NCBI GenBank assembly: GCA_036654095.1
Contig: JAVVSR010000004.1
Location: forward strand, 1 to 64,000
Length of the DNA: 64,000 bases
Direction: 5' to 3'
From: JAVVSR01 sp036654095
GTDB lineage: Bacteria; Bacillota; Clostridia; Christensenellales; CAG-917
The notes under the pieces are model-generated. The model ran no database searches, had not been told where the DNA came from, and worked only from the letters and a program-made list of their open reading frames with translations. This document shows, in pieces, positions 16,901 through 26,121 of this stretch. A program made the position numbers and the translations under genes. Each line of letters starts with the position of its first letter. The stretch's first letter is position 1.

Positions 16901-18108
16901 AATTCGTTTTCCGAAAGGCTATCCGCCTTAGTTTGCAACAATTCTTTAAGTTTATTTAAAAACACTTTTTGCGAAACTAACACCGATGGAGAACCTACAC
17001 ACTTCTTTACGTGTCCTTTAAAGCCATACGCGCCAATATAATGATAGTAGGCGAACTTATTGTCTAATTCGCTTCGCTTTAAATTAGGCTTACAAAAAAC
17101 GTTTCGATAAACTTCACGACCGAAATATTCATTAAGTAATTGCTTTAATTTTTTTAAATCGTTTTTATGTTTGTCATATTTTTCTGCCATTGAATACGAT
17201 ATTGATGCATTTCCATTAAGGATTGCCTCCCACTGCGCCCAGTCACGTACTTCCTTTATAGCAACTATAATATTAAAATCTTCACTTGATATTGACGAGC
17301 TTAATTCAATTAATTTTTCATCAATATTATCTTTAGAAAAATCAATATTTTCAATATCTTCATAATCGACGTTTATAAATAATTTTTCTACGTTAATTGT
17401 CTTTCCCGCCAAAGCTCCGCATAATGTCTTGCTTTCTACACCCGCATTTAGTAACATAAACAACTCGGTTTGCTTTTCATTTACACCGTAATTAACCTGT
17501 TTTTTCTTTTTTATTACACTTTTAATATTTTCGATATTATCCAAATTGATTGAAAACGATTTAAATTCGTTACTTTCTTCAAAATATTTTTGAATATTAT
17601 AAAGCGATTCATTAACATCGTTAAATTCGCAACTTTCGCCATTCCATAAAAAATGTCCTCTGTATTTTATGATGTGATGAATTGCTAAATATACTTGCCT
17701 TATATCAAATAGTCTGTCTTCGCTTAATAAGGCGCGTCTTAAATGATAGATTGTTGGATATTCGGCATAAAAGTCGCCATCATTATAATTTGAATCCATA
17801 AATAGGATACTTTTTTTGTAGCCATTTCTATTAACCGCAGATTCTTTTAATCTAAATAAAAAGTTTTCATCTTTAGCCATAATAGCAGGCGATAAAATAT
17901 TTTGCAAAAGTGAAATTCTAGCTTTTCTTCGTGTTAGTCTTCTTCTAGCTGTCCGATATTTGCGACAATCCTCCGCTGTTTCGGCTTCGTCATATAAAAC
18001 GACTCCATTCAAATCTCGCTTTTTTCTAAGTACATTATAGTTTTCGTCAGTAACCGACCAACCTATCGTCCCCGTACCAATATCAAGACCTAAAAAATAA
18101 TTATCCAT
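13978..18108 (-). CDS. cas9: CRISPR effector nuclease Cas9 (type II-A)
   Basis: 1376 residues, close to the 1368 of S. pyogenes Cas9. RuvC-I is at the N-terminus (FLGLDIGTGTIGW, D9). An arginine-rich bridge helix follows at about residues 55-70 (RRRLTRRKARISLLQ). RuvC-II IFIEMAR has E802, HNH YHIDHILPQ has D882-H883, and RuvC-III HHAHDAYLN has H1016 and D1019. The alpha-helical recognition lobe fills about 75-760 and the PAM-interacting domain about 1130-1376. All four catalytic centres are intact, so the protein should be an active double-strand nuclease. The ATG is preceded by GAGGAG (18117-18123 on the plus strand as complement). The tracrRNA promoter lies on the opposite strand in the same bases. 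Confidence 0.99.
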   Translation of the reverse strand: MDNYFLGLDIGTGTIGWSVTDENYNVLRKKRDLNGVVLYDEAETAEDCRKYRTARRRLTRRKARISLLQNILSPAIMAKDENFLFRLKESAVNRNGYKKSILFMDSNYNDGDFYAEYPTIYHLRRALLSEDRLFDIRQVYLAIHHIIKYRGHFLWNGESCEFNDVNESLYNIQKYFEESNEFKSFSINLDNIENIKSVIKKKKQVNYGVNEKQTELFMLLNAGVESKTLCGALAGKTINVEKLFINVDYEDIENIDFSKDNIDEKLIELSSSISSEDFNIIVAIKEVRDWAQWEAILNGNASISYSMAEKYDKHKNDLKKLKQLLNEYFGREVYRNVFCKPNLKRSELDNKFAYYHYIGAYGFKGHVKKCVGSPSVLVSQKVFLNKLKELLQTKADSLSENELYKEVMRDICAENFLPKQVTKLNLAIPMQANLTELKKILAIQSKYHPIFNEVSDGLSIAEKIISIFKFKIPYYVGPLTATKESERSELAKRNKCFNWVIRSDDGKSKLYPWTVFQVVDKNATAERFIRRMTNKCTYLPQFDVLPKCSLLYSEYCVLNELNNIRVFNTPLSEEEKHELINDKFCQKKEVSKAAFINWLNKRGSFGKVCDEDISGFADDKKFLSGMRAYNDFKLIVDNVECNRYMIEDIIYWSTVFGKEKDMLHQKIIDNYPEITTEQWKRIKGLTYSGWGRLSAQFLGESKDGGVALCGIDTSTGETANVIDLLWKTSMNLQQIIYCSRWNFEKRIEDINKAEFSEECSYNNLVADLVCSPSVKRQVWTTIRVVNEIVSYMKHRPSKIFIEMARAKVPEKKGKRPLTRSQKLEKIIINNVALFEQYVLDDFAKVKGSDISTRMMLYFLQQGKCAYTKQPLEFSHLENYHIDHILPQAIIKDNSFDNLALVFSENNAEKSDALTLPSVIRENCKEWWLQMKKADIMSDKKFARLTRTEYSERDIEGFISRQLNETRYTSKLVAHLLEQLYYPEGNKNVKFVKANIVSTFRHEQGLKKVRDVNDFHHAHDAYLNVVVGNLLFTKFGNEINRNFATKLFYDAINNKKREQDIINTVISSDILVGAGIDGAKMRMYATSTKIQVVKRVSEGCGAFYEQNLTGKKEGLVPTKSSGEFSDTTKYGGYNGINPAYFSIIRHTKKGERLTSIIRIPLYRAAGIGDDLAKLKSYLEAPDIGRDAYVDVEIVRAKMPKYQLLNYNGSYVWIVGNAQGQVEFANANQLIVDKSMQSIISNICEANKLMTMDKKAKCVIDRSINFKENDLISAFNYLTSKISAKPFNLLYTPVCNVLINSDEIFKQLNSLDKLHIIQCLIELLSTGSKTVDLTKIVGGKKNMGRIRINANINSSDSIKIIDVSIAGLFRKVTPIIVK

Positions 18109-18114
18109 TTTAAC

Positions 18115-18143
18115 TTGACTCCTCGTATTTTTATGTTTATAAT
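18115..18143 (+). promoter_or_regulatory. tracrRNA promoter overlapping the cas9 ribosome binding site
   Basis: -35 TTGACT (18115-18120), 17-base spacer and perfect -10 TATAAT (18138-18143), firing away from cas9 with a start near 18150. The -35 box shares bases with the complement of the cas9 GGAG site, so RNA polymerase bound here would sit on the cas9 leader. Confidence 0.8.
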
Positions 18144-18149
18144 GAAAGT

Positions 18150-18260
18150 ATCTTAGATTACCATTTAGGATTGCACAACAAGTTCAAATAAGCTTCGTGC
18201 TTGAATGCCTTCGGGCCACCGTCGTTGGCGGTACATAAACTCGCTTTAGCGGGTTTTTTT
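18150..18260 (+). ncRNA. tracrRNA
   Basis: The anti-repeat at 18156-18179 is perfectly complementary to 24 bases of the crRNA repeat. It is followed by AAGT (18180-18183) and TCAAAT (18184-18189), which pairs with the repeat's first six bases GTTTGA and leaves a GA/AAGU bulge, the same geometry as in S. pyogenes. Next come a nexus-like hairpin AAGC-TTCGT-GCTT (18190-18202), a short GCC-TTCG-GGC hairpin (18207-18216), a third stem ACCG...CGGT around 18218-18232, and an intrinsic terminator CTCGC-TTTA-GCGGG plus seven T (18240-18260). The size is about 110 nt. The rest of 18261-18548 contains no feature I can support. Confidence 0.95.
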
Positions 18261-18548
18261 GTTGCTATTTTGCAATTTTTGAAATTGTTTTAAAATTTTA
18301 AACCTTCCGCCACTAATTACTGTATCCCTGTTTTTTTATTATATCATACCTTTTTGGACAATTCAACCTATATCTTAAGGTTTTTAAATATGACATTCTC
18401 AAACAAATTAATTTTACTTGCAAACTTGCCAAATTATAATTTCAAATTTTTTAATGCTACTTTTTAGTTTAATTATCCTTTGCGATTTGTTTTGTAATAT
18501 TAAATATGTATGTTAGAATATTATTTGATATATACTTCGGAGGTATTT

Positions 18549-21500
18549 ATGGCTAACGAACAAAATCTAGTTGAAATTTCGTTTAATGCAAATAATAATG
18601 TGAGCTATTATTCTTTGCAGAATGAGCTTTCGCCGATAAAACGTTTATACATTAAGAGCTTATATGCTGAGGATTTGGAAAATCTTGAAATAAAAATCCA
18701 TAGCGTTCCTGAATTTTTGTTGCCAATGGAAATTGAGCAAGAACTATTGCCGCGTCGTAGCACGATTAAATTTGACAAATTGCCCTTATTGTCGCCGCCA
18801 TTTATGGTTGGATTAAACAAAAGGATAGCAGGCGAAGTTCGGGTTGAAGTTTTTAAAGATGGCGTGCTTTTAGCCGAGGCTAAACAAGAAGTAAGTGTTT
18901 TGGCATTTAGTGAATGTAATTATATTGATAAAATTGAAACGATAGCCACTTTTGTAAAGCGCACCGCTGAAGTAAACAAACTTATATCCGCTGTCAATAA
19001 AAAACTTGAGTTATGGAATGTAGGTCAAAAAGCTGGCGGTTACGCTACTAACAAAAATGGTGTTAGATACTTTTTTGCGGGCTGTTACGGCGTACTTTCG
19101 GACATTGGGTTTATAAAGCGCGATATGGTAAAAGATGAAGTTCAGTATGTTGACAGTTACAAGGAAATACTTTTACAAAAAATACTTTCTCCGCTTGAAA
19201 TGTGCATATTGTTTTCTGCCGTGCTTGAGGGAAACGGGTTAAATGCAATAATAGGCAACAATGGCGACAAATGGTATGTAGGCTGTCTTTTAGAAAACGA
19301 GTGTTTCGGCGATGTAATAATTGACGACGCGTCAACAGTAAGCAAGAAACTTGAAAGCGGCGTCAATGACATAACGCTAGTTGATATTGCGGATATTTTT
19401 GGTGGCGTAGCATTTGAAAAAGCGGAAAAAAACGCGGCCGCTGCTATGAAAAAGGCGGAAAGTATTGAGTTTTTCTTAGATATCCGTCGAGCAAGGATTA
19501 TGAATATCAAGCCCTTACCCGAACGAATTAAAACCGAAAGCGGTTTTGATTTAGTAAATAGTAAAGATTTTGAAACGGCGCTTGCGCCTTCAAAAATTAA
19601 GGAATATAAAGGCGATATAACGTGCGATAATTTTGTTAGTCGCGAACGTCAGTGGGAGCGCAGGCTTTTGGATATGGATATGCGTAATCCCCTGTTGAAT
19701 TTTAGAACAACTCAAACTACTGTAAAAATTATAACAGCTAATTTGGATAACTTTATTGAAAATATTGGCGAACATAAGCAATATACTTTAGCGCCGAAAC
19801 CAACCGACACTATTGAAGTTTTTAATAAAATCAGCAATGAGTTTGAACGTACTCAATTTTTAAAGCCGATAACCGATTACGTGCTTTATGAGTATAAAAA
19901 CAAACGTTTAATTACGGTTTTTGCGGGTAAAGAGTTTGAACGCACCTTGCTTGCAACCTATCGAAAAGAAAAGTCTATTCAAGAGGAGTCGGGTACTGCA
20001 ACCCTTTATTTAGCAGTCGGTTTTTTAAAATGGAAAGACCCCAACGAAGAAGGCTTGCGATATGCGCCGTTGCTATTGTACCCCGTCACAATTACTAAGC
20101 GCGGCGTGGCAAGCCCAACTTACGCCATTGACTTAGACAGTGAAGATATACAATTAAACAACACTCTTTTGGAGTTTCTATATCAAGAATTCAACCTCGA
20201 TATGCGCGGGTTGGAAACGCTAATTTTAAATGACCCGAAAAATATTTTATCTGTCATTGCCCGAATTAAAAAAGAAATCGTCAACCGCGTCGATTGGGAA
20301 GTTTTGCCAAATGTTTATCTTTGTTCCCTCTCTTTTACAAACTATCTTATGTGGCACGACGTGCATTATAGAATAGATAAGTTTAAGGAATCAAAATTGG
20401 TAAATTCATTGATGCAAAATCGGCTTGAAATTACCGATACTGTTGACAACGAACTTATTAGCTCTGATAATGCCTATCGCGCGGACAAGCGTATTTATCT
20501 GCCTATCTGCGCCGATTCCTCACAATACTCGGCCATTTACGACAGCCTAAGTAAAAGCTTCGTCCTGCACGGCCCTCCCGGTACTGGCAAATCACAAACT
20601 ATTACAAACATAATCGCCAACAACATCGTACGTGGTAGACGCGTCCTTTTTGTCGCCGAAAAAATGGCCGCTCTTTCCGTTGTTTATAAAAGGCTCAACG
20701 ACATTGGCCTTAAAGATTTTTGTTTGGAATTACACTCCGACAAAACACATAAAACAGAAGTCCTTTCAAAAATCGTACATACGCTTAGCCTTGCCGAAAC
20801 CAAAACCGAACAGCCCTACGATACTAAAGCTGTCGAAATTGAACAGTGCATTTTAAAGTTACAATCGGAAATCGACGCTATGCACACCAAACGCTACTTG
20901 GGATTTTCGCTTTATGATGCAATTTTAAATTACTTTGACAACTCCGATGCGCCCGACTGTTTGCGTATAGATAGCTTGTTTTATGAAAAACTAACCGAAA
21001 CAACATTTAATAAATATTTGCAAATTTTAACCGAGCTTTCTTTGCGCGCAAAAGAATGTGGCGATATTGATAAATCACCGTTTAAGTATGTCGGAAAGTT
21101 TGAATATACTGCCGAATGGCGCGCTAAAGGCTCTGCTATTTTGGAAATTTATTTATTGGAATTAAAGCAATTAAAGCAGTATGCCAAACATTTGCAACCA
21201 TTGCTAAATATGCGCACTGTATCGCTTACTCGCGACAAGCTTACCGCCCTTTATGAAATTTGCAACAAACTTGCTAAAAATAAGTATGTCGCAAATTACT
21301 TTAAAAACTATAAGAATGTTGATAACGCTCGAGGTATTGTCGACTCTCATCGTGAAGCCTTAAAGCGTGACTCGCTAATGATGAAAGAGTATGCCGAACT
21401 GTATGGCGAATATCCTAAAGAAGTTGATATTGATTTGCTTCAAAATGGTGAAATTATTCAAAGTAAAAGCATTTTTGGCCGTACTCGCAAGGTTTACCCC

Positions 21501-24182
21501 GCTAATTTAGATAAGGCAAGCCGCGAGATATATATTGAATACCTTATTAAATGCGAACAAAATAAGCAAACATTATATGCGCGCACAAAAACTCTCGCCG
21601 ATTTATTTGGTATAGATATTGCTAACGACAAATTGATTACCGAGCAATCTAAAATTTTATGCGAGCTTTTTGACGCTGCAAAAAACTTGTATGCCGACTG
21701 CGATTTTGAAATATTTAACGACTGTTGCGCTACCCTTACGCGTCACGAGCCTAATTTATTTTTAAGTTACTATGTCAACGCGTACGAAAACTGTTTTAAT
21801 GCTAAAAAACTGTTTGAAAACATTTTTATGCTTACTCGCAAGTCAAAAAATGAAGAAATAAACGCTACTATTGATTATATTATTTCCGTACAAAAAAATA
21901 TTGATTATATGCCAAGTTGGTGTAGATATCAAGAAATTGTCGAAAAATGTAAAGGCGAAGGTTTTGAATTTATTTTAGAACCTTTACAATCGGGCGATAT
22001 AACAGCTAACGACATATTGCGTTGTTTCAAAAAATGCGTTTATTACAATTTTGTTCGCAGCGAGCTTTACCTTGATGACACCTTGTGTCAGTTCAGCGGG
22101 CTGACATTGGAGGAAACCGTTTCAAGGTTTAAACAGCTTTCCGAGGAATATGAAAAACTTACTCGTAGCGACCTTTATATGAAACTGTGCGCGCAAATTC
22201 CGCGGTCAGACACGGCAGGCGACCACAATTTGGAACGCGTCATTTTATTCCGCGCTGAAAAAAACAATATGAAAGGTACTACTATTCGTACGCTTTTTGA
22301 ACAGATACCTACAATTTTAAAATCCACCTGTCCTTGTATGCTGATGAGCCCGACTTCTGTCACCCAGTTTTTAAACATCGATATGGAAAAATTTGACCTA
22401 GTGGTGTTTGATGAAGCTTCGCAAATTCCTACTTGCGAGGCAATAAGCAGTATCGTCCGAGCAAGCAATGTAATTATAGTTGGCGACCCAAAACAACTTC
22501 CGCCAACCACCTTCTTCCGCAACAGTTTTAAAGATGAGGAACATTATGATATTGAAGACTTGGAAAGCATTTTAGATGACTGCTTGGCTTTGGGTATGCC
22601 CGAACGACATCTGTTGTGGCACTATCGCAGTAACCACGAAAGTTTGATTGCATTTTCAAATTCAATGTACTATGACAATACGCTGCTTACGTTCCCTTCG
22701 CCAAACGAACTTAATTCAAGAGTTACATTCCGCTATGTCGACGGCGTTTACGAAAGAGGCGGAAGCAAATGCAACAAAAAAGAAGGCGATGAACTTATTA
22801 AGGAAGTTATCTCGCGTTTAAAAAATCCTACTCAACGTCAACTAAGTATTGGCATTGTAACATTTAATACCGCGCAGCAAAGCTACATAGAAGATAAACT
22901 TTCCGCCCAAATACACTCTAATAACTTAGATGCCGCAGCATTTGAACGCGATGAACCACTTTTTGTCAAAAACCTCGAAAACGTACAAGGCGATGAGCGC
23001 GATGTTATTTTGTTTAGCGTCGGATATGGCCCCGATGTAAATGGCAAACTTTCATTAAACTTTGGGCCGATAAATCAAAGTGGCGGATATAAACGACTTA
23101 ACGTAGCCGTTACTCGCGCGCGCACCGAAATGTGTGTGTTTTCGGCTATAACAGGCAATATGATTGACCTTAACCGTACAGATAGCCAAGGCGTAATCAG
23201 CCTTAAAGCCTTTTTAGAATACGCCGAGCGCGGTCGAGAAATGCTAGCTATTGACGCTAAAGATATCAAGGATAAAGTTAAAGGTATCGGCGCGCTTGTC
23301 GCCTCGGACCTAAAAGATAAAGGCTTAATTTGCGAGTACGATGTCGGCGTTAGTGACTTTAAAATTGACGTCGCTGTTGTTGACCCTCGCAATAAAGATA
23401 AATACATTTTGGCGGTTATCTGCGACAGTGAAAATACCGCTAAAATCAAATCGGTTAAAGATAGAGTGATGTTGCAAACAAAAATTCTTAAAAAACTAGG
23501 TTGGAACACCTATTATATGTGGGGTATAAACTACTTTAATAATCCTAAACGTGAAATTGCTAAAATTAAGGATTTAATTACAACACTTACCGAAAAGAAA
23601 GTTATATCTAAAAAGTTAATCCACGATACACTTGCGCGATATAAGCGTAATTATAAGTGCTATTACAGCAAGCCATTGGCGAAAGCTGGCGCAGATTATG
23701 TTTTAAATTTTGTAAATGAAGAAAGCATTTTGACTAAAATTCGTGCAATAATTGAAGTCGAAACTCCAATAGAAAGCGGATTATTGCTTGAAAAATTAAT
23801 GGCCTTATATAATGTTCCTAAAACCGCAAAAAAAGCGGTGCAGACATTAATTGGATACATTGAACAGTTTGCCGCTTTGCGTTGTGAGTTTAAAGGTATT
23901 GTTTTCTTTGCGGATAAACCCGCTGAAACATTCCGTCCGATTGATGTCAAAAACGCGCGCGACTTGTCGAAAGTTCACCCAGAGGAAATAATTGCATCGG
24001 CGAAATGCGCAATCGAATGTAGCCTCCATATAAAAAAGGACGAACTTATTAAGGAAGTTTTAAATTTATTTAACTGCCCTAAAAAAACGAAAGCTGTCAT
24101 AGATTGGCTTGACTATTGTATTGAAAATGCAATAAAAAATGGCGAGCTTATGACGACTGTTGATGACTATCTTGTAATTTAA
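18549..24182 (+). CDS. DUF4011 / superfamily I helicase with C-terminal Vsr-like nuclease domain
   Basis: About 1877 residues from the ATG at 18549, chosen because GGAGG (18539-18543) precedes it by 5 bases; an in-frame start at 18510 lacks this. The order is a beta-rich N-terminal domain (1-350), a DUF4011-type segment around RQWERRLLDMDMRNPLLNF (about 375), helicase motif I GPPGTGKS (K681), a long insertion, motif II VVFDEAS (D1288-E1289), later motifs GDPKQLPP, HYRS and LNVAVTRAR, then an MTES_1575/Vsr-like nuclease domain (about 1590-1690) and winged-helix-like repeats resembling DUF3320. Proteins of this architecture recur in defence islands (Hhe- and Mokosh-type systems contain related helicases). 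Adjacent type II-A CRISPR genes support a defence role. The usual ECDG of the nuclease is ICDS here. Confidence 0.85.
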   Translation: MANEQNLVEISFNANNNVSYYSLQNELSPIKRLYIKSLYAEDLENLEIKIHSVPEFLLPMEIEQELLPRRSTIKFDKLPLLSPPFMVGLNKRIAGEVRVEVFKDGVLLAEAKQEVSVLAFSECNYIDKIETIATFVKRTAEVNKLISAVNKKLELWNVGQKAGGYATNKNGVRYFFAGCYGVLSDIGFIKRDMVKDEVQYVDSYKEILLQKILSPLEMCILFSAVLEGNGLNAIIGNNGDKWYVGCLLENECFGDVIIDDASTVSKKLESGVNDITLVDIADIFGGVAFEKAEKNAAAAMKKAESIEFFLDIRRARIMNIKPLPERIKTESGFDLVNSKDFETALAPSKIKEYKGDITCDNFVSRERQWERRLLDMDMRNPLLNFRTTQTTVKIITANLDNFIENIGEHKQYTLAPKPTDTIEVFNKISNEFERTQFLKPITDYVLYEYKNKRLITVFAGKEFERTLLATYRKEKSIQEESGTATLYLAVGFLKWKDPNEEGLRYAPLLLYPVTITKRGVASPTYAIDLDSEDIQLNNTLLEFLYQEFNLDMRGLETLILNDPKNILSVIARIKKEIVNRVDWEVLPNVYLCSLSFTNYLMWHDVHYRIDKFKESKLVNSLMQNRLEITDTVDNELISSDNAYRADKRIYLPICADSSQYSAIYDSLSKSFVLHGPPGTGKSQTITNIIANNIVRGRRVLFVAEKMAALSVVYKRLNDIGLKDFCLELHSDKTHKTEVLSKIVHTLSLAETKTEQPYDTKAVEIEQCILKLQSEIDAMHTKRYLGFSLYDAILNYFDNSDAPDCLRIDSLFYEKLTETTFNKYLQILTELSLRAKECGDIDKSPFKYVGKFEYTAEWRAKGSAILEIYLLELKQLKQYAKHLQPLLNMRTVSLTRDKLTALYEICNKLAKNKYVANYFKNYKNVDNARGIVDSHREALKRDSLMMKEYAELYGEYPKEVDIDLLQNGEIIQSKSIFGRTRKVYPANLDKASREIYIEYLIKCEQNKQTLYARTKTLADLFGIDIANDKLITEQSKILCELFDAAKNLYADCDFEIFNDCCATLTRHEPNLFLSYYVNAYENCFNAKKLFENIFMLTRKSKNEEINATIDYIISVQKNIDYMPSWCRYQEIVEKCKGEGFEFILEPLQSGDITANDILRCFKKCVYYNFVRSELYLDDTLCQFSGLTLEETVSRFKQLSEEYEKLTRSDLYMKLCAQIPRSDTAGDHNLERVILFRAEKNNMKGTTIRTLFEQIPTILKSTCPCMLMSPTSVTQFLNIDMEKFDLVVFDEASQIPTCEAISSIVRASNVIIVGDPKQLPPTTFFRNSFKDEEHYDIEDLESILDDCLALGMPERHLLWHYRSNHESLIAFSNSMYYDNTLLTFPSPNELNSRVTFRYVDGVYERGGSKCNKKEGDELIKEVISRLKNPTQRQLSIGIVTFNTAQQSYIEDKLSAQIHSNNLDAAAFERDEPLFVKNLENVQGDERDVILFSVGYGPDVNGKLSLNFGPINQSGGYKRLNVAVTRARTEMCVFSAITGNMIDLNRTDSQGVISLKAFLEYAERGREMLAIDAKDIKDKVKGIGALVASDLKDKGLICEYDVGVSDFKIDVAVVDPRNKDKYILAVICDSENTAKIKSVKDRVMLQTKILKKLGWNTYYMWGINYFNNPKREIAKIKDLITTLTEKKVISKKLIHDTLARYKRNYKCYYSKPLAKAGADYVLNFVNEESILTKIRAIIEVETPIESGLLLEKLMALYNVPKTAKKAVQTLIGYIEQFAALRCEFKGIVFFADKPAETFRPIDVKNARDLSKVHPEEIIASAKCAIECSLHIKKDELIKEVLNLFNCPKKTKAVIDWLDYCIENAIKNGELMTTVDDYLVI

Positions 24183-24264
24183 TTTGCTTAGATAACGCAA
24201 GTCTATTTGGCAATTTATAATACCTAATTAGTTTCAAATATTACTATTTCAGTTAGGAGAAATT

Positions 24265-26121
24265 ATGGACGAACAAAAAATTATTCTTAATAAATCACGC
24301 GATAAAAGCAGCGTATCAAACCTTATAATTTCCGCTATTATATTTTTTGTAACATTTGCTCTACGGTCGGGAATTATGACTTTTGTTCTTGCTATTTCTG
24401 GGTTGATACTTTCTATCAAAATTGCAGTAAAGCTACTTAAACATAACGAAATATCACTTTTAAACCTTATTGCATTCGCTGTAAGCTTATTTGGTTCTGC
24501 TTTATTTTATCTGTTTTTTGGTATCAATGACGCCTTTTATCGCACGCTTAACCTTCTAATCACATTGCCTTCTATTGCGATTTTTGTAGCGGTGCTTTTA
24601 GTATTAAAATACAACAGGTTTTCAAAACAAAAGCTTTGCGCTTGCGTTTTATGTTTTGCCCTTATTGCTTCAACACTTGCATACTCGCTTACTATGACTT
24701 TGCGTATCAAACCTAAAGTTGAGTCCCTTCAAAAAGGTCACGACGAATATCTAAATAGCTTAAAAGCTAACGCAAATAACAATGGCGCTCCAAACGTTTT
24801 GGTGGTTTTAATGGACGATTTAGGTTATAGCGATATTTCAAAATATGGTTACCTATCTGAAACTAATAACATTATTCAAACCCCAAACATTGATTCTATT
24901 GGCGAAAACGGCGTTATCTTCGACAACTTTTATTCAGCTTGCCCCGTTTGCTCGCCTTCAAGGTTCGGGGTGCTTACTGGCCGATATCCAGCGAGAGGCT
25001 ACGTAGACGGCGTTTTCTTTCCATCAAATAATGACAACTTAAATGTTTTTAGAATGTACAATTCGGTTATGTCCAAAAAAGGCGTAGAGGGAATGCTCGG
25101 CGACGAAATAACTTTGGCCGAAGTTTTAAACGCAAACGGATACAAGACTGGCGCGTTTGGGAAATGGCATTTAGGCGACTATGGCGAATATTTGCCCACG
25201 AACCAAGGCTTTGACACTTTCTATGGAAGTTATTACAGCAACGATATGAAACCTTATTCATTCTATCGCGACGATAAAGTCGATATACCCGCTAAAGCGC
25301 TTAATCAAAACGAAATTACCTCAATATTGGAAAAAGAAGTACACGGTTTTATTGACTCTGCCGTGGAAAAAGATGAAAAGTTTTTTGCATATTATGCTTC
25401 ACCGTGGCCGCACTTCCCTGTTTCGTCGGGAGAAAACTTTAAGGGGACTTCTGACGCGGGCGCATATGGCGACTGCATTGAGGAGTTTGACGCATCCCTC
25501 GGACGAATTATTCAACAACTTAAAGATGAAGGCGTTTATGACGATACATTAATTGTATTTACATCAGATAATGGCCCTTGGCAAGAAGGCGGAAACGGCG
25601 GTTTACGCGGGCGAAAAAATACTGTTTATGAAGGTGGTCAAAAAGTGCCGTTTATGGCCTGTTATAAAAATGGTTTCGCCGCCCAAGCAAAAAGCATTAC
25701 CTCGCCAGCCATTGGAGTGGATATTTTCCCTACTATTTTGTCATATTGTAAAGTCAAAAATTTGCCTTCAGATAGGATTATTGACGGCATTTCATTAGCG
25801 CCTCTTTTTGATGGCGCCGTTTCGCCCGATACTCATCTGCACAATGAAATATATTATATCAATGGTGGCGATGTCAAAGCGGTTCAAATGCAGAAAGCGG
25901 TTGACAATAATCTAATTGATTTTAAGTACTATGACAAGGTTGGCACCGACAATGCCGCATACTTTTATCAATCGCATAAGAACTTTTTATTTAATTTAGA
26001 TACCGACCCTCTTGAAGCTTACAATCAATCACCAACATACGCCGATATTGCTGCTGAAATGTTGCAAAAAATTGAGCAAATGCAAAAATCGTTGAAGGAA
26101 AATCGTCGTGGAAAACTTTAG
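24265..26121 (+). CDS. Membrane-anchored sulfatase
   Basis: 618 residues. Four membrane helices in about residues 17-155 precede an arylsulfatase/alkaline phosphatase-superfamily domain (about 172-610). Calcium-site residues are in VLMDDLGYSD and the late TSDNGPW. The modification motif C229-S-P-S-R233 lies in CPVCSPSRFGVLTGR; its cysteine must be converted to formylglycine, in anaerobes by an AtsB-type radical SAM enzyme, which is not in this window. Likely acts at the outer membrane face on sulfated host glycans or other sulfate esters. An AGGAGA site precedes the start, and the 3' end overlaps the glycosylase gene by 14 bases. The substrate is not predictable. Confidence 0.88.
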   Translation: MDEQKIILNKSRDKSSVSNLIISAIIFFVTFALRSGIMTFVLAISGLILSIKIAVKLLKHNEISLLNLIAFAVSLFGSALFYLFFGINDAFYRTLNLLITLPSIAIFVAVLLVLKYNRFSKQKLCACVLCFALIASTLAYSLTMTLRIKPKVESLQKGHDEYLNSLKANANNNGAPNVLVVLMDDLGYSDISKYGYLSETNNIIQTPNIDSIGENGVIFDNFYSACPVCSPSRFGVLTGRYPARGYVDGVFFPSNNDNLNVFRMYNSVMSKKGVEGMLGDEITLAEVLNANGYKTGAFGKWHLGDYGEYLPTNQGFDTFYGSYYSNDMKPYSFYRDDKVDIPAKALNQNEITSILEKEVHGFIDSAVEKDEKFFAYYASPWPHFPVSSGENFKGTSDAGAYGDCIEEFDASLGRIIQQLKDEGVYDDTLIVFTSDNGPWQEGGNGGLRGRKNTVYEGGQKVPFMACYKNGFAAQAKSITSPAIGVDIFPTILSYCKVKNLPSDRIIDGISLAPLFDGAVSPDTHLHNEIYYINGGDVKAVQMQKAVDNNLIDFKYYDKVGTDNAAYFYQSHKNFLFNLDTDPLEAYNQSPTYADIAAEMLQKIEQMQKSLKENRRGKL

